Below, in pieces: positions 49,548-58,995 of a stretch of 64,000 bases of DNA. The first letter of the stretch is position 1, and every line of letters begins with the position of its first letter. This DNA is from Stutzerimonas frequens (GTDB lineage Bacteria > Pseudomonadota > Gammaproteobacteria > Pseudomonadales > Pseudomonadaceae): contig NZ_JAMOHM010000009.1 in assembly GCF_024448335.1 (NCBI RefSeq), positions 62,001 through 126,000 on the forward strand, written 5' to 3'. Position numbers and translations under genes: made by a program. The notes under the pieces are model-generated. The model was not told where the DNA came from and ran no database searches. It saw nothing but the letters and a program-made list of their open reading frames with translations.

Positions 49548-51113
49548 ATGAGCCTTCCGTTGCACTCATCCTTCTTATCCCTCGTGCGCGCCTGGCCGCT
49601 GTACAGCTGTATCGCCGTCGCGACCTGCCTGCTCTGGTGGCAACCGGCGCGGGAGGTCAGCGCGGCAGTGGTGATCGCGCTGTATCTCGCGCTTTCGCTG
49701 CACTGCTGGCGTGGGCGGCTGCGCCCGCGCGTGGCCGCCGCTGGCCCGGCACAGCTGCTGGTCGCCTACGCCAGCCAGGGCGGCCAGGCACAGGGCTTCG
49801 CCGAACGCAGCGCAGCGCAGCTGCGCGACGCAGGCGTGCAGGCGCTGCTGCTGCCGCTCAATGCGCTGGACCCGAATGATTGGCCGGCCCCGCGCGTCCT
49901 GTTTGTCGTCAGCACCTATGGCGAAGGCGAGGCGCCGGACAATGCGGTCCGCTTCGAGCGGCGGCTCGCCGCCGCTGGCATCCAGGCGCAATCGCTGGAA
50001 TATGCCGTACTGGCCTTCGGTGATCGCCAGTACCGGGATTTCTGTGCCTTCGGCCGCCGTCTCGACGAGCGTCTGCGCCAGCTGGGGGGCTTGCCGTTGT
50101 TCGACCGGCTGGAAGCCGATCGCGGCGATCCTGGCGTGCTGCGTCACTGGCAACATCAACTGGCCCACCTGAGCGGCGACAGCAATTTCAGCGACTGGCT
50201 GCCGGCACCCTATCAAATCTGGCGCCTGAGCGGCCGGCACTGCCTCAATCCCGGCAGCTCCGGTGCGCCGGTGCATCTGCTGACCCTTGCGCCGCCGAGC
50301 GAGCAGGCATCATGGCGCGCGGGCGATATCGTCGAGGTCGGCCCGCGCCACGCCCCCGCCCGCGTTGAAGCCTTGTTGCAGGATTCAGGCCTCGATCCGC
50401 ACGAGGTATTCGATGGCCAGAGCCTGGCCGTACAGCTGTCCAGAAGGCATTTGCCCGCCGCTGGCGACCTGCACGGCCTCGACGCCGAGGCGTTGCTGGC
50501 CCTGCCGCTGTTGCCGCATCGCGAATACTCGATCGCCTCGATACCGGCGGACGGCGCCGTGCAGCTGGTGGTGCGCGAAGCCTCCCACGCCGACGGCACG
50601 CCCGGGCTCGGTTCCGGCTGGTTATGCCGCTACGCGGCCATTGGCGAAGAGATCGATCTGCGCATCCGCAGCAACCCGGCATTCCACGGCCCGGACGCCG
50701 CCACGCCACTCATCCTGATCGGCAACGGCACGGGGATCGCCGGACTGCGTGCGCACTTGCGCGAACGTGCCGCACATCAGGGCTCGCGCAACTGGCTGCT
50801 ATTCGGCGAGCGCAACGCGGCGCATGACTATCTCTTCCACGAAGAATTGGCACAGTGGCGTGAAAGCGGCCATCTGCAGCGGCTGGACCTGGCGTTCTCC
50901 CGCGACCAGCCGGAGAAGCGCTATGTGCAGCACGTCCTGCGGGATGCGGCCGACGACCTGCGCCACTGGGTCGATCAGGGCGCGGCGATCTATGTCTGTG
51001 GCAGCCTGGAAGGCATGGGCCAGGAAGTGCAGCAGATCCTGCTCGGCCTGCTCGGCCAGGCGCGACTGGAACAGCTGAGCGAACAGGGGCGCTATCGCCG
51101 CGACCTGTACTGA
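49548..51113 (+). CDS. Membrane-anchored flavodoxin/FNR-type reductase
   Basis: A 521-residue diflavin reductase of the sulfite-reductase-flavoprotein kind. An N-terminal membrane part (about residues 15-53) is followed by an FMN-binding flavodoxin domain (LLVAYASQGGQAQGFA, VVSTYGEGEAPDNA) and an FAD/NAD(P)H-binding FNR domain (REYSIAS for FAD; GNGTGIAG and YVCGSLEGM for the nucleotide). It could pass electrons from NAD(P)H through PepSY to a periplasmic ferric substrate. There is no good ribosome site before its ATG. It resembles the reductase part of PiuB-type proteins. Confidence 0.82.
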   Translation: MSLPLHSSFLSLVRAWPLYSCIAVATCLLWWQPAREVSAAVVIALYLALSLHCWRGRLRPRVAAAGPAQLLVAYASQGGQAQGFAERSAAQLRDAGVQALLLPLNALDPNDWPAPRVLFVVSTYGEGEAPDNAVRFERRLAAAGIQAQSLEYAVLAFGDRQYRDFCAFGRRLDERLRQLGGLPLFDRLEADRGDPGVLRHWQHQLAHLSGDSNFSDWLPAPYQIWRLSGRHCLNPGSSGAPVHLLTLAPPSEQASWRAGDIVEVGPRHAPARVEALLQDSGLDPHEVFDGQSLAVQLSRRHLPAAGDLHGLDAEALLALPLLPHREYSIASIPADGAVQLVVREASHADGTPGLGSGWLCRYAAIGEEIDLRIRSNPAFHGPDAATPLILIGNGTGIAGLRAHLRERAAHQGSRNWLLFGERNAAHDYLFHEELAQWRESGHLQRLDLAFSRDQPEKRYVQHVLRDAADDLRHWVDQGAAIYVCGSLEGMGQEVQQILLGLLGQARLEQLSEQGRYRRDLY

Positions 51114-51121
51114 CGCCCCTT

Positions 51122-51159
51122 AACGACAAAGGCCGCTTCGAAGAGCGGCCTTTGTCGTT
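51122..51159. terminator. Strong bidirectional terminator between the flavoreductase and piuA
   Basis: AACGACAAAGGCCGCT and its exact reverse complement form a perfect 16-bp stem around a 6-base loop, between two convergent genes. A run of T or A in each arm end gives U-rich tails on both strands. Confidence 0.85.
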
Positions 51160-51170
51160 TCACAGCGGGA

Positions 51171-53432
51171 TCAGAAGTGGAAATTGGTGCTCAGCAACGC
51201 GGTCCGACCGGCTGCGACATGGGCATAGTGGCTGCCGTAGACCTGATCGAAGTAGCGCTTGTCGGTCAGGTTCTGCACGTTCAGCTGCAGGTCCAGGTTC
51301 TTGCTGACGCGATAGGCGGCCATCGCATCGTAGCGCCAGTACTCAGGCACCTCGATGTTGTTGGCCGCATCGCCGAAGCGGGAGTCGACGTAAGTCGCAC
51401 CGCCACCGATGGTCAGGTCCTGGGTCAGGTTGTAGGTGTTCCAGAAGCTGAAGCTGTGCTTCGGCGTGCTGGGTACCTCGTTACCGTCGTAAAGCCCTTC
51501 CACGTACACCGGCGCCGCGCGCGTACCGATGTTGGCGGCCCCGGACTTGACCAGCTCGGCGTCCAGATAGGTATAGCTGGCGAACACCTGCCAGTTACGG
51601 GTGATCTGGCCGGTGGCGCCCAGTTCCAGGCCGTCGACCTGGGTTTCACCGATGCTTTCCTGGAAGCCGCTGGCGTTGGTCACACGTGCATTGGTCTTCT
51701 CGGTGCGGAACAGCGCGGCAGTCAGGCCCAGACGCTCATCGAAGAAGTCCCACTTGGTGCCGATCTCGTAGTTGCGATTGCGCTCCGGATCGAGAACCTC
51801 GTTGTTCACGCTGAGTGCATCGGAGCCTTCGCCACCGGTCTCGCCGGACGGATTGCTGGAGGTCGACCAGGCCGCATAGATGCTGCCATTGGGCAACGGA
51901 TTGAAGACCAGACCCAGCTGATAGTTCCAGAAGTGGCTCTTGTTTTCCGGACGGGTTATCACACCATCGGTGGATACGGCCTTCTGCTCCGTTTCGTAGT
52001 CGTCGTAGCGCAGGCCCATGTTCAGCGACCATTGCTCGTTGAACTTCAGCGTATCGAATACATAGGCCGCCAGCGTTTCGGTGTCGGTATCGGTCGTCGC
52101 CGTGCTACGCGCAATGCTGCCTGTCCAGGCATCCTTGGGACTCGGGTTGTACAGGCTGGTGCAGTCACCAGACGCCAGCGAGGCAGCCGAGCAACCCCGA
52201 CCATCGACCCCTTGTGTCACGACATATGGGCGGTTGTGCACGCCAACATCGCTGATTTCCACGCCCGTCACCAGGGTGTGCTCGATGCCGCCGGTATCGA
52301 AGCGCGCGGTCAGGTCAGTCTGGTTGACCCAGCTCTGGGTATTGGAGTTGCGGCTCTTGGCTGCTCGCGAAACCAGCCCGTTGGGCACGTTGCCGCGCGA
52401 ATCGTCCGGGTTGGTGACGATGTAATCCAGTGTGGTACGGGCGATTCGCGTGGTGTTGGAGACGGTCAGGTTCTCGTTCAGGTCGTGCTCCAGGCGAATC
52501 GTGCCGGCATCCGTGGTGCTCTCGCGGAAGTCGCGGCTCTCCAGCCCGTAGAAGTTATCGCGATCCACGCTCACCGGCTCGCGGCGCGGATTGCTCGGTG
52601 TGGCCACTGTCAGCGGAATGCCGTAATCCGGCATGTCATCGGTTTCCAGATGGTAGTAGGACAGCGTCGCCCGGGTCGGCGTATCGAAGCCGAAGGTGAT
52701 GGTCGGCGCCACGCCCCAGCGGCTGACGTCAACGCCATCGCGGCCGGCGACGTTGGCCTCGTGCTTCATCAGGTTCAGACGGCCGGCGACGTTGTCACCC
52801 AGCACGCGGTTGACGTCCAGCGTGTAGCGGCGGGTCTGGTCCGAGCCGAGGGTGACACTGGCGTCGCCGAAGTCGTACTGCTTGGCGGTCTTGCTGATCA
52901 GGTTCAGGCTGCCGCCGGTGGAGCCGGCACCGGTGTAGGCGGAACCCGGTCCTTTGCTCACCTCGATGCTTTCGACGTTGAAGATCTCGCGGGTCTGCGA
53001 ACCCACGTCGCGCAGGCCATCGATGAAGGTGTCGCTCTCGGCGTTGAAGCCGCGAATGATCGGCCGGTCGCCCGCCGGGTTACCGCCCTCGCCCGCACCG
53101 AAGGTGATGCCGGAGGTGGTGCGCAAGGCATCGACCAGCGTCAGCGAACCGGTGTCACGGATCACCTGGTCGGTGATCACGGTGACCGACTTGGGTGTCT
53201 CGCGCAGCGGCGCGGTGTACTTCTTCGAAGCGGAGGCATCGGCTTTATAGCTTTGCTCCTGCTCACCGATCACGGTCACTTCGTCGAGCGCAACTGGCGC
53301 CTCGCCGCGCGCAGCGGTGATATCCGGCGCGGACTGGGCGATGGAGGGGGCGGAGAAAGCGGTTAGGGCAACACCAATAGCCGAAGCCAACACGCGAGGT
53401 GGCTGGGCCAGTTCTAGAGACTGACGCGACAT
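51171..53432 (-). CDS. piuA: TonB-dependent siderophore receptor PiuA
   Basis: A 753-residue outer-membrane receptor of the TonB-dependent siderophore receptor type. A signal peptide (to about residue 33, IAQS) precedes the plug (TPKSVTVITDQVIRDTGSLTLVDALRTTSGITFGAGEGGNPAGDRPIIRGFNAES... NVESIEVSKGPGSAYTG) and a barrel ending SFHF-like (LLSTNFHF). It is divergent from piuC, the arrangement in P. aeruginosa, where PiuA takes up catechol-type siderophores and siderophore-linked beta-lactams such as cefiderocol. The start MSRQSLELAQ follows AAGGA. Confidence 0.87.
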   Translation of the reverse strand: MSRQSLELAQPPRVLASAIGVALTAFSAPSIAQSAPDITAARGEAPVALDEVTVIGEQEQSYKADASASKKYTAPLRETPKSVTVITDQVIRDTGSLTLVDALRTTSGITFGAGEGGNPAGDRPIIRGFNAESDTFIDGLRDVGSQTREIFNVESIEVSKGPGSAYTGAGSTGGSLNLISKTAKQYDFGDASVTLGSDQTRRYTLDVNRVLGDNVAGRLNLMKHEANVAGRDGVDVSRWGVAPTITFGFDTPTRATLSYYHLETDDMPDYGIPLTVATPSNPRREPVSVDRDNFYGLESRDFRESTTDAGTIRLEHDLNENLTVSNTTRIARTTLDYIVTNPDDSRGNVPNGLVSRAAKSRNSNTQSWVNQTDLTARFDTGGIEHTLVTGVEISDVGVHNRPYVVTQGVDGRGCSAASLASGDCTSLYNPSPKDAWTGSIARSTATTDTDTETLAAYVFDTLKFNEQWSLNMGLRYDDYETEQKAVSTDGVITRPENKSHFWNYQLGLVFNPLPNGSIYAAWSTSSNPSGETGGEGSDALSVNNEVLDPERNRNYEIGTKWDFFDERLGLTAALFRTEKTNARVTNASGFQESIGETQVDGLELGATGQITRNWQVFASYTYLDAELVKSGAANIGTRAAPVYVEGLYDGNEVPSTPKHSFSFWNTYNLTQDLTIGGGATYVDSRFGDAANNIEVPEYWRYDAMAAYRVSKNLDLQLNVQNLTDKRYFDQVYGSHYAHVAAGRTALLSTNFHF

Positions 53433-53489
53433 GTAATGCGGATCCTTGGAAAGTTGATGCAACTGCGAATTGCTATTATTAGCAGGTAG

Positions 53490-53516
53490 CATTCTGATAC
53501 ATTCTGCCGCATTCTG
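53490..53516. repeat. Three 10-bp-spaced CATTCTG iterons
   Basis: CATTCTG begins at 53490, 53500 and 53510, one helical turn apart, in the piuA-piuC intergenic region. Such phased direct repeats are typical of OmpR/PhoB-type regulator sites. A perfect inverted repeat TGCTATTATTAGCA (53471-53484) lies beside them on the piuA side. Confidence 0.6.
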
Positions 53517-53528
53517 AAACACCCAAAT

Positions 53529-53547
53529 GCAAACTAATATCATTTGC
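53529..53547. promoter_or_regulatory. Fur-box-like site between piuA and piuC
   Basis: GCAAACTAATATCATTTGC, an imperfect 19-bp palindrome, matches the Fur consensus at 11 of 19 positions in the reverse direction. It lies 24 bases before piuC and in the piuA upstream region; iron repression of both genes is likely. Confidence 0.5.
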
Positions 53548-53571
53548 TCTTTCCAACCCCTCCGGTGATCC

Positions 53572-54252
53572 ATGCTGCTACGCATTGCCAATGTGTTTTC
53601 CCGAGAAGAAACCGACCGTATCCGCACCGCACTGGAACAGGCCGACTGGCGTGACGGCCGCGTCACCGCCGGCTACCAATCGGCCAGGGCGAAACACAAC
53701 CTGCAGCTGGCGGAGGATGATCCACTGGCGCGCGAAATCGCCGAAGCCATGCTGCAGCGTCTCTGGCAACATCCGCAGTTCATGTCCGCCGCGCTGCCGA
53801 GCAAGGTCTTCCCGCCCCTGTTCAACTGCTACACGGCCGGTGGCGAGTTCGGCTATCACATCGACAATGCGGTGCGGCAGGTGCGCAACAGCGCCGAACG
53901 CGTGCGCACCGACCTGTCCGCCACGCTGTTCTTCAGCGATCCCGACGAATACGACGGCGGCGACCTGGTGATCCAGGACACCTATGGCACGCAGCGGGTG
54001 AAGTTCGCTGCCGGCGACATGGTGCTCTACCCCAGCACCAGCCTGCACAAGGTCGAGCCGGTGACCCGCGGCGCACGGCTGGCCTCGTTCTTCTGGATTC
54101 AAAGCCTGGTGCGCGAGGATGCCCAGCGCACGCTGCTCTACGAGATGGATCAGGCCATCCAGCAGCTGACCGCCGATGTGCCGGACCACCCATCCCTGGT
54201 GCAACTGACCGGCACCTACCACAACCTGCTGCGCCGCTGGGTCGAGGTCTGA
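53572..54252 (+). CDS. piuC: Fe(II)/2-oxoglutarate-dependent hydroxylase PiuC (YbiX family)
   Basis: A 226-residue PKHD-type hydroxylase. The iron triad is His96 and Asp98 (GYHIDNAVR) and His159 ([10 protein letters not shown]); the 2-oxoglutarate arginine is about Arg169. PiuC is found beside siderophore receptor genes in many proteobacteria; its substrate is unknown, and an adjustment of the siderophore or receptor is possible. Its stop overlaps the following Sel1 gene by one base (TGATG). Confidence 0.92.
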   Translation: MLLRIANVFSREETDRIRTALEQADWRDGRVTAGYQSARAKHNLQLAEDDPLAREIAEAMLQRLWQHPQFMSAALPSKVFPPLFNCYTAGGEFGYHIDNAVRQVRNSAERVRTDLSATLFFSDPDEYDGGDLVIQDTYGTQRVKFAAGDMVLYPSTSLHKVEPVTRGARLASFFWIQSLVREDAQRTLLYEMDQAIQQLTADVPDHPSLVQLTGTYHNLLRRWVEV

Positions 54253-55010
54253 TGCGCCTTCTTCTGCGCCGCGAGGAAGCCCTCGACACGACCCAGCTGG
54301 ACGATCTCGCCGAGCAGCCGCAGCGTGCCGCGCGGCTGGTGCTGGCGGCTGCCGCGGCCGGCGAAGTCGAGGCCCAGGCGCTGCTCGGCCAGATCCTGCT
54401 GGAAGGCCACGGCATCCAGGCCGACCCGACGCTGGCCCTGACCTGGTTCGACATCGCCGCCGAACGCGGACATGCCATGGCCTGCAACATGGCCGGACGC
54501 TGCCACGAGCACGGCTGGGGTTGCGCCGCCGACCCGACGCGCGCCGCCGACTACTACCGGCGCGCCGCCGATCTGGGCCTGGATTGGGGCATGTACAACC
54601 TGGCCAACCTGCTGGCCACAGGGCGTGGCGTGGTGCAGGACCACACGACCGCCTACCGGCTCTATCGTCAGGCTGCCGAGCTTGGTCATGCCAAGTCGAT
54701 GAACCTGACCGGCCGCTGCCTCGAAGACGGCTGCGGCGTGGCCCGGGATGTCACCGAGGCACATGCCTGGTATGCACGCTCGGCCGAAGCCGGTGACTTC
54801 CGCGGGCAGTTCAGCCACGCTGCCGTATTGCTGGCACAGGGCCAATGGGAGCAGGCCCGCGGCTGGCTGGAGCGCGCGTTGCGGCTCGGCCATCTCAGGT
54901 TTATCGAGACCGCGCTGGCCAGCCTGCAGGCGGCCGAGCTGCCACTGATCGCCGATATCGTCGAGGCCTATGCGCAGCGACGCGACGAGCTACGCGCCGG
55001 GGCGCGGTGA
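54252..55010 (+). CDS. Sel1-repeat (TPR-like) protein
   Basis: A 252-residue protein made mainly of about four or five Sel1-like repeats (LGQILLEGHGIQADPTLALTWFDIAAERGHAMA and similar), each with the AxxxGxxY..G spacing. No signal peptide is seen, so it is probably cytosolic and binds a partner protein. It is translationally coupled to piuC, as I recall in P. aeruginosa, which makes a role in the same iron-uptake pathway likely, though untested. Confidence 0.85.
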   Translation: MRLLLRREEALDTTQLDDLAEQPQRAARLVLAAAAAGEVEAQALLGQILLEGHGIQADPTLALTWFDIAAERGHAMACNMAGRCHEHGWGCAADPTRAADYYRRAADLGLDWGMYNLANLLATGRGVVQDHTTAYRLYRQAAELGHAKSMNLTGRCLEDGCGVARDVTEAHAWYARSAEAGDFRGQFSHAAVLLAQGQWEQARGWLERALRLGHLRFIETALASLQAAELPLIADIVEAYAQRRDELRAGAR

Positions 55011-55028
55011 GCGAAAGGCGGAAACGAA

Positions 55029-55051
55029 AACGCCCCGCATGGCGGGGCGTT
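55029..55051. terminator. Bidirectional terminator between the Sel1 gene and speC
   Basis: AACGCCCCGC and GCGGGGCGTT form a 10-bp perfect stem with a 3-base loop, between two convergent genes. The stem is strong, and A/T tails flank it. Confidence 0.75.
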
Positions 55052-55068
55052 CGTGCAGCGACTAAGGC

Positions 55069-56232
55069 TTAGATGTAGTAAGCCTTCAGCGGCGGGAAGC
55101 CGTTGAATTCCACCGCGCTGTAGCTGGTGGTGTAGGCGCCGGTGGATAGCCAGTACAGGCGGTCACCGATGGCCAGGTTCAAAGGCAGGCCGTACTTGTA
55201 GTTCTCGTACATGATGTCGGCGCTGTCGCAGGTCGGCCCGGCGATCACCACTTCCTCCACTTCGCCCTTCTTCTCGGCGTAGATCGGAAACTTGATGGAC
55301 TCGTCCATGGTTTCGATCAGACCGCTGAACTTGCCCACGTCGACATAGACCCAGCGCTCGACCGCGGTACGCGACTTGCGCGCCACCAGCACCACTTCGC
55401 TGACCAGGATGCCGGCGTTGGCGATCAGCGAGCGGCCCGGCTCGAGGATGATTTCCGGCAGGTCGTCGCCGAAGTCTTCCTTGAGGAAGCGGATGATCTC
55501 CTCGGCATAGGTTTCCAGGCTGTTGGTGCGGGTGATGTAGTTGGCCGGGAAGCCGCCACCCATGTTGATCATCTTCAGCTCGATGCCGTCTTCTTCCTTC
55601 AGGCGCTCGAAGATCACCTTGACCTTGGCGATGGCCGCGTCCCACACGGAGATGTCACGCTGCTGCGAGCCGACGTGGAAGGAAATGCCGTAAGGCACCA
55701 GGCCCAGCTGGCGAGCGAGAATCAGCAGGTCCATGGCCATGTCGGTCTGGCAGCCGAACTTGCGCGACAGCGGCCAGTCGGCCGTGGTCGAGCCTTCGGT
55801 GAGGATGCGTACGTAGACCTTCGAGCCCGGCGCGGCCTTGGCGATATTGCGCAGGTCGGCTTCGGAGTCGGTGGCGAACATGCGCACGCCCTTCTCGAAG
55901 AAGTAGCGGATGTCCTTGGATTTCTTGATGGTGTTGCCGTAGCTGATGCGCTCCGGGCCGACGCCGCGGGACATGACCTTGTCCAGCTCGTAGATCGAGG
56001 CGATGTCGAAGCTCGAACCCTTGTCACGCAGCAGGTCGATGATTTCCACCGCCGGGTTGGCCTTGACCGCGTAATACACCTTGGCGAATTCGAAACCAGC
56101 GCGCAGGTCATCGTAGGCCTTGCTGATGGTTTCGGTGTCGATCACCACGAACGGGGTTTCGTGCTGGTCGGCGAACGCCTTCATCTTCTGGAAGGTGGCG
56201 CGAGGGAAATAGTCTTCGATCTTGACCGTCAT
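55069..56232 (-). CDS. speC: Ornithine decarboxylase (fold-type III)
   Basis: A 387-residue alanine-racemase-fold (type III) decarboxylase that makes putrescine from ornithine; some members also accept lysine. The PLP lysine is Lys57 (YYAVKANP), the phosphate-binding stretch is EPGRSLIANAG, and the active-site cysteine lies in GPTCDSADIMY. I chose MTVKIEDYF, with TTTGGAGTCC upstream; ATG further up lacks support. A promoter 17-base spaced (TTGATC/TAAAGT) lies about 190 bases upstream, leaving a long leader. Confidence 0.92.
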   Translation of the reverse strand: MTVKIEDYFPRATFQKMKAFADQHETPFVVIDTETISKAYDDLRAGFEFAKVYYAVKANPAVEIIDLLRDKGSSFDIASIYELDKVMSRGVGPERISYGNTIKKSKDIRYFFEKGVRMFATDSEADLRNIAKAAPGSKVYVRILTEGSTTADWPLSRKFGCQTDMAMDLLILARQLGLVPYGISFHVGSQQRDISVWDAAIAKVKVIFERLKEEDGIELKMINMGGGFPANYITRTNSLETYAEEIIRFLKEDFGDDLPEIILEPGRSLIANAGILVSEVVLVARKSRTAVERWVYVDVGKFSGLIETMDESIKFPIYAEKKGEVEEVVIAGPTCDSADIMYENYKYGLPLNLAIGDRLYWLSTGAYTTSYSAVEFNGFPPLKAYYI

Positions 56233-56306
56233 GCGTGGGACTCCAAATACGGGAAACAAAAGTCGGATGAGGGGTGGAGGGCATCAGCCCTGACAAGAAC
56301 GCCTGA

Positions 56307-56345
56307 TCAGTTTCCCCACTTTGGTTCGCCTACTTCCCAAGGCAT
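56307..56345 (-). CDS. Possible 12-residue leader peptide of speC
   Basis: In the long speC leader an open frame reads MPWEVGEPKWGN and stops 75 bases before speC. A short hairpin (AGGGC-ATCA-GCCCT, 56278-56291) follows. Leader peptides that sense ornithine or other amino acids control speF in E. coli, so a regulatory role is possible. It is tiny and has no strong ribosome site, so its translation is uncertain. Confidence 0.3.
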   Translation of the reverse strand: MPWEVGEPKWGN

Positions 56346-56426
56346 GTCGCCGAGTATCACGGTGGATCTCTCGTCGTCAGTACTTGAGCCGGATGGATCG
56401 TTGCCAGCATGGACGTTCGGGCGCGA

Positions 56427-56455
56427 ACTTTAGGACCAAGGGGGGCATAGATCAA
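56427..56455 (-). promoter_or_regulatory. Putative sigma-70 promoter of speC
   Basis: On the minus strand TTGATC (56450-56455) and TAAAGT (56427-56432) are separated by exactly 17 bases. It would start transcription about 188 bases before speC. The 406-base speC-prfC gap otherwise holds this leader and, near its other end, a TATAAT (56582-56587) for prfC with no good -35. Confidence 0.55.
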
Positions 56456-56638
56456 TCAAAAAAACGTCCCGATTACGCATCCGTTTCGAGTTGTTGTCGA
56501 TTCAAAACAAAGCGTCCTAGAAACTGCACAAAACCGCCGATTTCCGCTGCCGTGCGGGCCGCAGGAAAATCCATTTGCCGCTATAATCGCCGCCTTTTTT
56601 GACAGACCGACTACTCGTCGACGGGTTCCTTAATACCG

Positions 56639-58222
<1,584 letters not shown>

Positions 58223-58247
58223 GAACCGCCACACAAGCCGAGGACAC

Positions 58248-58268
58248 GCGCTGAGCTATGTTCAGCGC
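58248..58268 (+). terminator. Short hairpin after prfC
   Basis: GCGCTGA and TCAGCGC form a 7-bp stem with a 7-base loop, 26 bases after the prfC stop and followed by TTATCT. A modest terminator candidate. Confidence 0.4.
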
Positions 58269-58289
58269 TTATCTCCCTGGAGCTATGCC

Positions 58290-58598
58290 ATGCGTCGTCT
58301 GATGTTCCTGCTTGCTCTGCTAATCCCTGCCGCCCAGGCTGGGACGCTGATCAACAGCCCTTACTGGGTCGTAGCCCTCAGCTGCGACAACAACCAGCAC
58401 TGCTATGCCGCCAGTAACGGCAGCTACACCGGCTCGCTGAACGGCGCGCGACGCTTTGCTGATCAGACCCAGGCGACAAAGTTTCTGAACAGCCTGACCT
58501 CCAGCCTGCAAAGTAAATCCCCGCGTCTGGAGCAGCACGTTGAACAGCAGTGCGTCGAGCCGGACAGTAATCGCCCAGCTCAGGGTCGATCCTGCTGA
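58290..58598 (+). CDS. Small secreted protein of unknown function
   Basis: I do not recognise this 102-residue protein. It begins with a signal peptide (MRRLMFLLALLIPAAQA) and has a mature part of about 85 residues with four cysteines (LSCDNNQHC near the N-terminus, EQQC and RSC at the C-terminus), which may form disulfides in the periplasm. CTGGAG upstream of the ATG supports translation. Its last 19 bases overlap the convergent DksA-type gene, which is uncommon. Confidence 0.65.
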   Translation: MRRLMFLLALLIPAAQAGTLINSPYWVVALSCDNNQHCYAASNGSYTGSLNGARRFADQTQATKFLNSLTSSLQSKSPRLEQHVEQQCVEPDSNRPAQGRSC

Positions 58599-58915
58599 GC
58601 GATGTCGGCACAAGCCACACAATACTCGGCCGCCGGCATCGCCCGTAGGCGCGCCTCTTCAATCGGTTCACCGCAGCGCTGGCATTCGCCGTAACGGCCC
58701 TGTGCCAGGCGTTGGCGCGCCAGGCCAACGCGGCGCAACTCTTCTTCGGCCTCGATCAGCAGGCCGCGCAATACGTCGTCGTTCTGCCGCTCCTGGGCCT
58801 GCTCCGCCGAATCGTGCTCGCGCTCGCGGGCCAGGTCGCGGCGCAGCGCCGCGGCACGCTGCAGGTAGTCACTGCTCAGACGCTCGAGGGCTTGCTGGGG
58901 ATCGAATCGGGACAT
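58580..58915 (-). CDS. DksA/TraR-type zinc-finger protein
   Basis: A 111-residue protein with an N-terminal helical hairpin (DPQQALERLSSDYLQRAAALRRDLARERE) and a C-terminal four-cysteine zinc finger (CQRCGEP...YCVACADI). The length fits small DksA/TraR proteins rather than full DksA. Such paralogues can bind RNA polymerase with ppGpp, but the acidic tip residues of DksA are not obvious here. AAGGAGCCAC supports the ATG at 58915; a frame running much further upstream is only the shadow of fruA. Confidence 0.85.
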   Translation of the reverse strand: MSRFDPQQALERLSSDYLQRAAALRRDLAREREHDSAEQAQERQNDDVLRGLLIEAEEELRRVGLARQRLAQGRYGECQRCGEPIEEARLRAMPAAEYCVACADIAQQDRP

Positions 58916-58995
58916 GGCGTGGCTCCTTCTGCTGGTGACTAACAGTGTGAACCGCGCCATGCCCTTTGCACTGATGGCCGTCAACCTTCGACGAG

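Noticed and set aside
51177-53366. A 729-residue open frame on the plus strand opposite piuA
   Set aside because: It lies fully antisense to a well-recognised receptor gene. Long antisense frames are common in GC-rich coding sequence, and the protein has no recognisable domain.
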